This document shows, in pieces, positions 10,307 through 19,035 of a stretch of DNA of 59,570 nucleotides. Positions within the stretch are counted from its first letter, which is position 1. Every line of letters begins with the position of its first letter. Source of the stretch: Deltaproteobacteria bacterium (GTDB lineage Archaea > Thermoplasmatota > Poseidoniia > Poseidoniales > Poseidoniaceae); the NCBI GenBank assembly GCA_028344335.1, contig JAOMAZ010000005.1, positions 1-59,570 on the forward strand, read 5' to 3'. A model generated the notes under the pieces. That model was not told where the DNA came from. It worked only from the letters and a program-made list of their open reading frames with translations, and did not search any database. A program made the position numbers and the translations under genes.

Positions 10307-11560
10307 ATGCAAGAACCTCCACGATTCGCTGATTCTGAATCATACCAAGGCGAGGCCGTACCGATTCCAAACGGACCAAGTGCTTTACTAGTGCATTTGG
10401 ATAACACCGCTCGCCGCTTAACTACACCATGGCAAATTTGTATGATTAGGGCGGAACTATTACGAAATTGTTCACTTCCTGAAGGCGCAATATTAGACCC
10501 TGCTTGCGGAGCAGGTTTGCAAGTATCAGCACTTGCTAATGCTTTGAAGAAGGATGTATTGGCAATTGAATTAAATCAAGAAAGGGCTGAAATGGCGGCT
10601 GCAAACTTAGCGCGAATTTCTGCATGGTTAGGGAATGAGGATGCAGGTTCAGTTATCATAGGAGATGGTACAAATTCCACTTCAATAATTAAATTATTTG
10701 AGACCAAAAAACAGATTTCATTATTCTATTTCGACCCTGCACGCCCTAGTGGTAGTACTACCCACGAACTTTCAGAAATGAGGCCCTTGTTGAATGAAGT
10801 CCTTGATGCTTGGAAAAACCACCTAAATGAAACCGACTCTGGGCCGGCGATTGTACTGGATTTATCACCGCGACTTTCAGAATTAAGACGGTTGGAAGTT
10901 GAAGAATTAATCGAGGAGCGGTGGCCAAAAATTGCAAAAACTTGGCAATGGGCAAGCCGAGGTTCAGGAAGAATAGATCGCCTTAGTTTGTGGTTAGGAG
11001 CCGCTGCAGATCCTCAAAACGAACGGCGATTTATTCGCATCCCCCCATCAATTCACTCTGAGCCATTAATTTTAGGAAGTGGTGAGCATAGTTTCTCAAA
11101 ACCTACTGAAGACAGAACCTTTCCACGAAAGGGGGAATTATTGACTATGTTGGACTCAGCTTTGGTTTCTTCTGGAATGGCATCATCTTGGCTCGAAACT
11201 GTTTTGCAAGAAGGCGACGAATTCCAATGGCAAAATATAACTGGACGCAGGCCAATTGTTACTCATAAGGAGTCATTGTCATTTGAACACCCTCTTGACT
11301 CTAAATTGATTCAAGCAAGTGGTCGAATTATATCACTCATCAGCTCACCATTAGAAATGGAGCATCTACATAATTTCATAGAAAAATCAATAGATGCAGG
11401 TATTGGGAAATTAACATTACGAGTTTCCCTTAATCCAGAACTACAACCAGTGATACAACGGGAATTAGACATTTGCTTGCGCAGAAGTAGTGGTGCAAAG
11501 ACAGGGTTCATTACTAGAACATCAGAAGAAGATCATTTACTACTATGTATTGATGAATAA
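10307..11560 (+). CDS. Class I SAM-dependent methyltransferase, possibly with THUMP-like C-terminal domain (PG_1098-like)
   Basis: Motif I ILDPACGAGLQVSALANAL, catalytic-like FDPARPSG, C-terminal RVSLNPELQPVIQRELDICLRRSSGAKTGFI. Confidence 0.65.
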   Translation: MQEPPRFADSESYQGEAVPIPNGPSALLVHLDNTARRLTTPWQICMIRAELLRNCSLPEGAILDPACGAGLQVSALANALKKDVLAIELNQERAEMAAANLARISAWLGNEDAGSVIIGDGTNSTSIIKLFETKKQISLFYFDPARPSGSTTHELSEMRPLLNEVLDAWKNHLNETDSGPAIVLDLSPRLSELRRLEVEELIEERWPKIAKTWQWASRGSGRIDRLSLWLGAAADPQNERRFIRIPPSIHSEPLILGSGEHSFSKPTEDRTFPRKGELLTMLDSALVSSGMASSWLETVLQEGDEFQWQNITGRRPIVTHKESLSFEHPLDSKLIQASGRIISLISSPLEMEHLHNFIEKSIDAGIGKLTLRVSLNPELQPVIQRELDICLRRSSGAKTGFITRTSEEDHLLLCIDE

Positions 11561-11629
11561 ATTAGCCGCGCAGTCAGGCGAATGCGCGTCGCGCCCTTGA
11601 TATACGAATGGTCGGTCGCAGCCATGCCC

Positions 11630-11668
11630 GGGAACCCCGGTTCCCACCTACGTCTTCGGATGTGGGTG
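11630..11668 (+). promoter_or_regulatory. Two tandem hairpins in the 5' leader of the rpsM operon; second has a cUUCGg tetraloop
   Basis: GGGAACC-CC-GGTTCCC (11630-11645) and CACCTACGTC-TTCG-GATGTGGGTG (11645-11668; 10-bp stem with two G-U pairs), ~22 nt upstream of the S13 start. Confidence 0.5.
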
Positions 11669-11690
11669 CCAAAGGAAGGGAGGAAATAGT

Positions 11691-12158
11691 ATGGCAAAAG
11701 CCGCAGAAAAAGAACTAGGAGAGGATTTCTCCTACATAATTAGAATGGCCGATACGGATGTAGATGGTCTGAAAAAACTTCAGACTGCCTTAACCAGTGT
11801 ACGTGGAATTGGTAACCGAACCGCAGCAATGATTTGTGATGTATCTGGTTTAGACCGCAACCGATTAGCAGGACACATGACTTCAGAAGAGCAAGAACTT
11901 CTTCGTTCAGCAATTGAAGAATACTCACAGACCGCACCTACATGGATGCTCAACCGCCAGAGGGACCCAGAGAGTGGAGAATACTTCCACGTATTTGGAC
12001 AAGATGCTAAGTTGACACAGGAAGATGACATCAGCCGCCTTCGTGCAATCAAGGCATACCGTGGTGTTAGACACGCAACCGGAAATAAGGTTCGTGGACA
12101 GCGTGGCAGGTCGAATGGACGCAGTGGACTCACACTTGGAGTCCAGAGGAAGAAGTGA
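11691..12158 (+). CDS. rpsM: 30S ribosomal protein S13
   Basis: FSYIIRMADTDVDGLKKLQTALTSVRGIGNRTA; C-terminal RHATGNKVRGQRGRSNGR; preceded by GGAGG-like RBS. Confidence 0.95.
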   Translation: MAKAAEKELGEDFSYIIRMADTDVDGLKKLQTALTSVRGIGNRTAAMICDVSGLDRNRLAGHMTSEEQELLRSAIEEYSQTAPTWMLNRQRDPESGEYFHVFGQDAKLTQEDDISRLRAIKAYRGVRHATGNKVRGQRGRSNGRSGLTLGVQRKK

Positions 12159-12168
12159 GGTGTTTTAG

Positions 12169-12834
12169 ATGGGTCATCCAAAGTTTTCACGCCCCAAGTA
12201 TGATTCTCCAGCCCACCCCTGGAAGGCAGCAAGAATCGAAGAAGAGCACGCAATCCGCACCAATCATGGCCTCAAAACTATGAAGGAAATATGGAAGGCA
12301 AAATCTGTGCTACGCCGCTACAGAGGACAAGCCATGAAGTTGATTGGCCGAGTCGATATGACTACAGAACATTGGCAAGGAGAGAAGCAAGACATGATTC
12401 TTTCAATGTACAATAAGGGATTCATCGCCAACGACGCAACTCTGGACGATGTTCTTTCATTGGCTGTTGAAGATGTACTCAATCGTCGTCTTCAAGCTCA
12501 AGTCTACTACAAGGGTCTTGCAATGTCAATGAAACAGGCTCGACAACTTGTTGTTCACGGACACATCAGTATTGGTGATCAGAAGGTTACTATCCCTTCG
12601 TACCCAGTATCACGTTCAGAAGAAGAGGAAATCACCTACGCTCTTGGTTCAGACCTACACAGTGAGAATCATTCAATCCGTCAATCGATTGAGGGAATTC
12701 GACAATCCGCTGAATATGGTGAAGAAGAAACCGTCAAGCCAGAAGTTGCGGAAGATGAGGCAGAAGTAATCGCAGATGCAGTCGCCGCTGCCCCTTCTGC
12801 AGAAGACACAATCCCAAAGGAGAGTGAGGCCTGA
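12169..12834 (+). CDS. rpsD: 30S ribosomal protein S4
   Basis: MGHPKFSRPKYDSPAHPW; S4 RNA-binding domain RRLQAQVYYKGLAMSMKQARQLVVHGHISIGDQKV; acidic C-terminal tail. Confidence 0.95.
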   Translation: MGHPKFSRPKYDSPAHPWKAARIEEEHAIRTNHGLKTMKEIWKAKSVLRRYRGQAMKLIGRVDMTTEHWQGEKQDMILSMYNKGFIANDATLDDVLSLAVEDVLNRRLQAQVYYKGLAMSMKQARQLVVHGHISIGDQKVTIPSYPVSRSEEEEITYALGSDLHSENHSIRQSIEGIRQSAEYGEEETVKPEVAEDEAEVIADAVAAAPSAEDTIPKESEA

Positions 12835-13217
12835 TGTCCCGCAAAGCTATCGTAAATATTTACTCATCTTACAACAATGTCTTGATGACCGCTACAGATT
12901 TGACTGGGGCAGAAACCATTGCTAAGTGTAGTGGTGGACAAGTTGTCAAGTCTTCAAAGGACAGCGGGGGACAATTTGCTGCAACACGTGCAGCAGAGAA
13001 ACTCTCGGATATGTTGAAAGAAAGGGAATTTACACAAGTTATCGTAAAGTATCGCGGTCAAGGTGGAAATAAATCTAACAATACTGGGCCAGGCGCTCAA
13101 GCAGCAATTCGTGCAATGACTCGCGCTGGTATGACAGTTACCAGAATCGAAGATGTAACACCCATTGCTCATGATGGAACTAAGAAGAAAGGCGGACGTC
13201 GCGGACGCCGTGTTTGA
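12834..13217 (+). CDS. rpsK: 30S ribosomal protein S11
   Basis: NIYSSYNNVLMTATDLTGAETIAKCSGG...GPGAQAAIRAMTRAGMTVTRIEDVTPIAHDGTKKKGGRRGRRV. Confidence 0.96.
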   Translation: MSRKAIVNIYSSYNNVLMTATDLTGAETIAKCSGGQVVKSSKDSGGQFAATRAAEKLSDMLKEREFTQVIVKYRGQGGNKSNNTGPGAQAAIRAMTRAGMTVTRIEDVTPIAHDGTKKKGGRRGRRV

Positions 13218-13232
13218 ATTGGAGGAATTAGT

Positions 13233-14144
13233 ATGAAGACACAGATAATAGATGGTTGGCCAAAAGGAAACCGTATCAAGATTTTAATCACAGATACCGA
13301 TGCCGCTCAAGCTAATGCAATTCGCCGCACAATCCTTGCAGATGTTCCAAAGATGGCAATCAGTAAGGTACGCTTTGAACTAGGACAAACCCAAGACCAA
13401 AAGGGAGAGTATTTCGAATCAGTTAATGCACTACCAGATGAGGTTATTGCACACCGTTTAGCAATGATTCCAATCCCAACCTACCTTGACGAGTTTGTTT
13501 TCCCAGAAGACGACCCAGCAAATGAGGGCTTACCAGAAGACCAATGGGGGAGTCCTGCGAGCCAGATTATCTATCATTGTTCAATCCGTGGACCTTCTTC
13601 AGAGAACAAAGAGGAAACAAAAACGGTGAGAGCGGGAGACCTCAATGTATTGGGAGAAACAAAATTGCAGATCTCTGAATCACACCAAGATATCCCATTA
13701 ACAATTTTACTTCATGGACAATATTTGGAATTCTATGCATATGCAACTCTTGGCCGTGGTAGAGACCACGCAAAGTGGGCACCAGCATCAGCAATCACCT
13801 TCCATCAGCGTGAAGTTGCAGTTCTGAACAACAAGAAGAAAGCAAAGGTTCTCTTTGATCTTGATTTGGGAGTATCTCAGGCTGATTTCGGAAAGGATGG
13901 ACGCATAGATGATATCAACATGGTTGAGAAAATGCGTAAGGCAATGGCGCAAGTCAGCCAAGGAACAGGTAGAGATGCAGGTTTCGATAATGCAATCAGT
14001 ATGGAGAAGGTAGACGGAGAATTCGTCTTTTCTTTCGATACCGATGGGTCTCTTTCACCAGAGGCAGTGTTCAACCAAGCCTGTGAAACTCTATCTTCTC
14101 GTTTCGTTCTACTAAACGAAGAATTAGACACAGTTCTTGCTTGA
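13233..14144 (+). CDS. rpoD: DNA-directed RNA polymerase subunit D
   Basis: ITDTDAAQANAIRRTILADVPKMAISKVRFE; EVIAHRLAMIPI; archaeal Rpb3-like; downstream of S11. Confidence 0.92.
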   Translation: MKTQIIDGWPKGNRIKILITDTDAAQANAIRRTILADVPKMAISKVRFELGQTQDQKGEYFESVNALPDEVIAHRLAMIPIPTYLDEFVFPEDDPANEGLPEDQWGSPASQIIYHCSIRGPSSENKEETKTVRAGDLNVLGETKLQISESHQDIPLTILLHGQYLEFYAYATLGRGRDHAKWAPASAITFHQREVAVLNNKKKAKVLFDLDLGVSQADFGKDGRIDDINMVEKMRKAMAQVSQGTGRDAGFDNAISMEKVDGEFVFSFDTDGSLSPEAVFNQACETLSSRFVLLNEELDTVLA

Positions 14145-14199
14145 TTCTGCGACAACACCATTTGAAAGACTACGACGTCCTGATTTTAGGGGCGGTAAT

Positions 14200-15126
14200 A
14201 TGAGTGAAGCTATCGCAACCTGTGGCGGACACATCACACTGCTATTCAGTATTCATTCAGATTCTGAAGATTTGATGCAACAAGGTAGTCGTGGTGCCGG
14301 CTTCAATGTTGAAGCAGGAGTAATTTGCAAAGTTTCAACTAAAGCACTTGAGAAAGACGAAGATTTTTCAATGAACATAGCGGTATTTTCTGATGGAGTA
14401 CAAATTGAGGATGAAGACATTTCATTTCTTTATGTAGATATTTTGGAGGAGTATCTTCAGCGGGGCCTTCTAGATGAATCGCTGGCTTACACAATCGATG
14501 TACAATTGGAATTACCATTATCTCAAGGCTTTGGGATGTCAGCAGCAGGTTTGATTGCTTGTTCAACTGCACTTTCCGAGTTGCATAACTTGGATATCGA
14601 CGCAGCGCAAATTGCCCATCTCATCGAGAGGCGCAATTCCTCTGGCTTAGGTGATGTTTTGGCCTCCACTGTTGGAGGGGTAGAATTGAGACTTGAACCA
14701 GGAGCGCCAAACTTGCAAGGGGAAGCCATTTCATTTGCTTTTGATAGCGAGGTAATCCTTTGTTGGGATTCAAAAGCAAAGCGGCATACAAGTACTTACA
14801 TTGATAATGAGCATTGGAAATCTTCAATAAGTTTAGCTGGAGAAGATGCTATGTTAAAATTGAGGGTTGGAGACTGGAAAGCCAACAGGTGGCCAGATTT
14901 AATCAAAGAAGCACAACTATTTTCTGAAAAATCAGGGATGATGGAGGAAAAAACCCGCGTCCATTTGTTAAGGAGAGTGGAGAATAAATTACCGGATGGG
15001 TATGTGGCACTTCTCTGTATGTTAGGTACATCGGTCTGTATTATTCCTGAACAAGCCGGAGAAATCCCAACCTCTCTAACCGACTCATTGGAAGGGATTG
15101 ATTACTTGAGGACTTGGATTTCATAA
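14200..15126 (+). CDS. Archaeal pantoate kinase-like GHMP kinase
   Basis: GSRGAGFNVEAGVICKV, LELPLSQGFGMSAAGLIACSTALSE (GHMP loop), SSGLGDVLASTVGGVELRLEPGAP; ATG near 14200 in an ORF open from 14137. Confidence 0.8.
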   Translation: MSEAIATCGGHITLLFSIHSDSEDLMQQGSRGAGFNVEAGVICKVSTKALEKDEDFSMNIAVFSDGVQIEDEDISFLYVDILEEYLQRGLLDESLAYTIDVQLELPLSQGFGMSAAGLIACSTALSELHNLDIDAAQIAHLIERRNSSGLGDVLASTVGGVELRLEPGAPNLQGEAISFAFDSEVILCWDSKAKRHTSTYIDNEHWKSSISLAGEDAMLKLRVGDWKANRWPDLIKEAQLFSEKSGMMEEKTRVHLLRRVENKLPDGYVALLCMLGTSVCIIPEQAGEIPTSLTDSLEGIDYLRTWIS

Positions 15127-16149
15127 ATCTACCTTTTTTTGAAGTGGCGATAAATCAAGTGGAGAAGCATCTAACAGAATAGTACTTGGAATATGGAGAT
15201 TGGCACAAAACCCATGTCTGAACACAATAGCACCTTGGCCCCACTCTTCGACATATCTTGCCATTTGTTTGATAGTTTTCTTGCGTTGAAAACCAACATC
15301 AGCGCCATAGTAGTGTTTAGCATCCACCCATCCAATCGGTTCACCATCAATGCGTACATCATCTAAGAGGAGGATATCCGGAGTTTTTACTGGTCGACCA
15401 TGTTCAGCCATTTGTTCAGAAGAAATTTGGGCCTGAGTTCTGTATCGAACCCCTTTTGAATCAAAATAATTGCATAAAACATCCTCAAAAGTTTCGGCTC
15501 TTTCTTGAGTTTCACTCTGGTCTACATTGGAGACTCTGTCAGCCTTTTCGGCCTTTTTGAATTGTTCTAAATCCCTTTCATTTAACCGTGCTTCTGGGTC
15601 TCTCAAGGATTCTTTTATTTTACTTTTTGACCATCCCCGTGCTTTGAGGATAGCACGAAATAGATTCATCGGCGGGAAATCAAAACGCTTGGATAAGGCC
15701 ACAATATCATCACCATTTTTGTATAAGCGATTCAAGTGTAATGCTTTGTTTTGAAGGATTCTAAAGCCATAAACGCTCTTTTCTTGTAAAACTGCTGACC
15801 TTAAACTTAAGGCTTGGTCAAGGCTAATGGATAAATTTTCAATTTCATTTTTTAATGCATCGACCTGTTCATCCGTAAGCCAACCCCATTCTCCTTTTTT
15901 GACGACTTTATTGATGGCCTCAGCCTCAGCTTTCAAAGGAACAGGATTTGTTGGCCATTCGACATTAATTATCTTAGGTGATAAGTCTCCATCGGGAAAG
16001 GCCATTGGTTTTTCTGATTGACTGAAGCGTCCAAATGCTCTCTCTCTCGAATCCGCCTCTTCCTTAGCGTATTTTTTCTTACTCTCACCAATAGGTGGTC
16101 CACCATGGCTCCGTTTTTTGCGCGGGCCACGGCCTCCATTTTGAGCCAT
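15121..16149 (-). CDS. TPD-motif protein (C15orf41/CDIN1-like), putative PD-(D/E)XK nuclease fold
   Basis: VKTPDILLLDDVRIDGEPIGWVDAKHYYG...KQMARYVEEWGQGAIVFRHGF; N-terminal helical region with DIVALSKRFDFPPMNLFRAIL. Confidence 0.75.
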   Translation of the reverse strand: MAQNGGRGPRKKRSHGGPPIGESKKKYAKEEADSRERAFGRFSQSEKPMAFPDGDLSPKIINVEWPTNPVPLKAEAEAINKVVKKGEWGWLTDEQVDALKNEIENLSISLDQALSLRSAVLQEKSVYGFRILQNKALHLNRLYKNGDDIVALSKRFDFPPMNLFRAILKARGWSKSKIKESLRDPEARLNERDLEQFKKAEKADRVSNVDQSETQERAETFEDVLCNYFDSKGVRYRTQAQISSEQMAEHGRPVKTPDILLLDDVRIDGEPIGWVDAKHYYGADVGFQRKKTIKQMARYVEEWGQGAIVFRHGFCANLHIPSTILLDASPLDLSPLQKKVDL

Positions 16150-16272
16150 ATTAACATATCGCGGAGCGAGGAGGCTCCATCAATGCGCCGGCTACAATAT
16201 CTCAAAAAATCTGCAAAACCGCCTTAGACACGCGAGCATTGGTTTCAAGGAGGTAGGCCGAATCGCGAAACT

Positions 16273-19035
16273 ATGAATTCAAGCCGAGCCATCTTATTGT
16301 GCGCGCTCATGCTCTTCAGTACCACACTATACGTAATTGAGTGCGGCGCTTCAGAAAAATCCGAAGACATTACTGAAAATCCATATTTTATTGCAGGGAG
16401 AGATGTATCTGGATGGACATTGTCGGCTGGTGGATTTGATAATGATTATGTTAAATCGATAGATATCGGACCAGATGGTTCCACCTATATTGTGGGCGTA
16501 TTTATGTCATCAATGTTTAATGGTGAAGAGGGCCATGAAGCTGAAGGAATGCAAGGGGACGAGGACTTCTTCGTAGCTAAAATCTCCCCTAGTGGAGATT
16601 GGATTTGGTTAAAATCAGCGGGTTCAGTTGGAAACGATAATGCTTATGATATCAGTGTGGATCCAAGAGATGGTTCTGCATATTTGACTGGTGCTTTTTG
16701 CCTTGGAACAGCAGGTATGGAATGTATGCTAAACTTATCTGGTGTTTCTCAATTAAATAAGATTTCAGATGATGACGAAGGAGATGGATTCATTGCTCAA
16801 ATCAGTAGTGATGGCCAGTGGCAATGGGCTAAGAGATTCGGGACAAGCCTTGATGATCAGGGATTCAGCGTTGTCAATGATGGTGCAGGAAATATTTATC
16901 ATACGGGATTATTTACAGGAATGTTAGATATTGGCTCAGATTCACTGCAAGGATCTGAATCATACAATCTATTTATTGCAAAAATAGATGATACCGGTGT
17001 TTGGGATTGGGCTACTTCAATTTTCACTCCAGATGGGATGGAGGTTTTTGGAGACATTTGTATAGATTCAATGGCTCGACCTTTGGTAGTTGGCACTTTT
17101 ATTAACAATGCAATTTTTGATATGATTGGAGTGGAATCAGCAGGCGGCAGCGATGTTTTTGTTGCGCGTTTAAATTCTACTGGGGAATTTACTAATGCTA
17201 TTACAGCAGGAGGCACAGGTGATGATTGGGCCCATGGATGTACAGTCAATAGCCAAGATGAACTATTTTTGGTTGGCAACTTTGAGAACACCATCACTGC
17301 TGAAAACCTCACTGCTACTAGTAATGGCTGGATGGATGCTTTTGTGGCTAAAGTATCAAGCAATGTAACTTGGAAAACTTTGACTACATTTGGCGGACCT
17401 GGCTATGAAGTAGCAAAAGATGTAGCCATTTCTCCAAGCGGGGAAGTTATAGTATCAGGTGAATTAAGTTCATCTTTTACAATTGGTCAAGATAATTTAA
17501 CCACTTCCGGTTCAAACGATGCCATGCTAATCTCAATGCAAGAAAACGGCACTCTGAACTGGGGTCTTAGTGCAGGTGGAGATGGAGAAGATAGTGGAGA
17601 GGGAGTGGTCATTGACTCTCAAGGCACCACCACTATTGTTGGAACCTATCATAACACCGCAGATTTCGGCCCATATAGCAACACAAGTGTGGGAGACTCT
17701 GATATTTTTCTCTGGCAATACGCCAAGGATATTGATGGCGATGGAATCGTAGATGGCGGAGATAATTGCCCTCACACTGCTAACCCTTCTCAAAATGATC
17801 ATGATAATAATGGCCAAGGAGATGCTTGCGATGATGACTTAGATGGCGATGGCGTCCTCAATGGGGTTGATCTTTGTACACTAGGCTCAATTGGTTGGAA
17901 CTCTACTAATCAAACCGATCACGATGGAGATGGTTGTAATGATAATGGAGAAGATCTTGATGATGACAATGATGGAATCAACGATGAAAATGATACTTGT
18001 AGCAAAGGCCCAGTAGGTTGGATTTCTAATATTGAAGAGGATGTTGATTCCGATGGGTGTGCAGATATTGATTCCGATTCCGATGGTTTGGTTGACCAAG
18101 GAGACAATTGTCCTTCAGTGATAAATCCAAATCAAGATGATCGCGACCTTGATGGAATTGGTGATGCTTGTGATGATGATGCTGATGGCGACGGAATTAG
18201 CAACTCTGACGACGATTGTCCTTCTGGAGAAGGGAGTTGGAAGGCTGATTCTTCAACAGACCATGATTCGGATGGTTGCAGAGATGCTACTGAGGATAAT
18301 GACGATGATGATGATGGTGTTTCTGATAGTTTAGACGATTGCCCTCTTGGAGAGATTGGCTGGCTAAGCAGTGCTGCTGAGGACCATGATGGTGATGGTT
18401 GTCGAGATTTAACCGAAGATTATGATGATGATGGGGATGGTAAAACCGATGCTGACGATTCATGCCAAGTTGGCGTAACTGGACCTGCACCACTAGGTCA
18501 AGATAGAGATAATGATGGTTGCAACGATTTGACCGAAGATTTAGACCTCGATAATGATGGGGTGCCGAATACTTTGGATAATTGCGAAAACACTCCTCCA
18601 AATACAGAAGTAGACGCATCAGGATGTAATTCAAACCAAAGAGATAGTGATGGAGATGGAGTCAATGACATCTACGACCAATGCCCAGGAACGCCTGATG
18701 AAACTTCAGTTGACAACGAGGGATGCCCGCATAGTGATTCTGGAAATAATGGCGATTCTGGGAGCATCACAGAGGAGACTAAATCTGGAGGGACGGATAT
18801 TGACCCTGTAATTCTATACGGAGGCGGAGGGGTTGCAATCTTGGCAATTATTGCAATCGTTGTTACGATGATGGGTAATAAAGCCCAGGAAGGCCGCAAG
18901 GGAGGAGGACCTTCAGAGGAGCATGAAGCAACCCCTGCCCAGCAATCGGGTGGCGGAATTGGGGCATTTACTGATGAGCAATTACAATCTGCAGGCTGGA
19001 CCCCGGAGCAAATAGCAGCCCACAGATTACGTTAA
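16273..19035 (+). CDS. Surface protein: signal peptide, SBBP-type beta-propeller repeats, Asp-rich thrombospondin type 3-like repeats, C-terminal TM and short cytosolic tail
   Basis: Repeats such as GGFDNDYVKSIDIGPDGSTYIVGVF; DxDGDGxxDxxDxC repeats ~17730-18720; TM AILAIIAIVVTMM. Confidence 0.8.
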   Translation: MNSSRAILLCALMLFSTTLYVIECGASEKSEDITENPYFIAGRDVSGWTLSAGGFDNDYVKSIDIGPDGSTYIVGVFMSSMFNGEEGHEAEGMQGDEDFFVAKISPSGDWIWLKSAGSVGNDNAYDISVDPRDGSAYLTGAFCLGTAGMECMLNLSGVSQLNKISDDDEGDGFIAQISSDGQWQWAKRFGTSLDDQGFSVVNDGAGNIYHTGLFTGMLDIGSDSLQGSESYNLFIAKIDDTGVWDWATSIFTPDGMEVFGDICIDSMARPLVVGTFINNAIFDMIGVESAGGSDVFVARLNSTGEFTNAITAGGTGDDWAHGCTVNSQDELFLVGNFENTITAENLTATSNGWMDAFVAKVSSNVTWKTLTTFGGPGYEVAKDVAISPSGEVIVSGELSSSFTIGQDNLTTSGSNDAMLISMQENGTLNWGLSAGGDGEDSGEGVVIDSQGTTTIVGTYHNTADFGPYSNTSVGDSDIFLWQYAKDIDGDGIVDGGDNCPHTANPSQNDHDNNGQGDACDDDLDGDGVLNGVDLCTLGSIGWNSTNQTDHDGDGCNDNGEDLDDDNDGINDENDTCSKGPVGWISNIEEDVDSDGCADIDSDSDGLVDQGDNCPSVINPNQDDRDLDGIGDACDDDADGDGISNSDDDCPSGEGSWKADSSTDHDSDGCRDATEDNDDDDDGVSDSLDDCPLGEIGWLSSAAEDHDGDGCRDLTEDYDDDGDGKTDADDSCQVGVTGPAPLGQDRDNDGCNDLTEDLDLDNDGVPNTLDNCENTPPNTEVDASGCNSNQRDSDGDGVNDIYDQCPGTPDETSVDNEGCPHSDSGNNGDSGSITEETKSGGTDIDPVILYGGGGVAILAIIAIVVTMMGNKAQEGRKGGGPSEEHEATPAQQSGGGIGAFTDEQLQSAGWTPEQIAAHRLR

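Noticed and set aside
9769-10407. 212-aa minus-strand ORF overlapping pyrE
   Set aside because: Antisense to a confidently assigned pyrE; no recognisable motifs
11571-11690. Possible tRNA or ncRNA gene, given GC-rich structure and a GGTTC string
   Set aside because: No cloverleaf: the GGTTCCCA string lacks the T-loop purine-A pattern and no acceptor stem was found; better explained as leader hairpins
17500-18720. GAT/GAC-rich tandem-like DNA as a microsatellite or CRISPR-like repeat
   Set aside because: Explained by Asp-rich DxDGDG protein repeats; spacing and sequence are irregular, with no identical repeats separated by unique spacers
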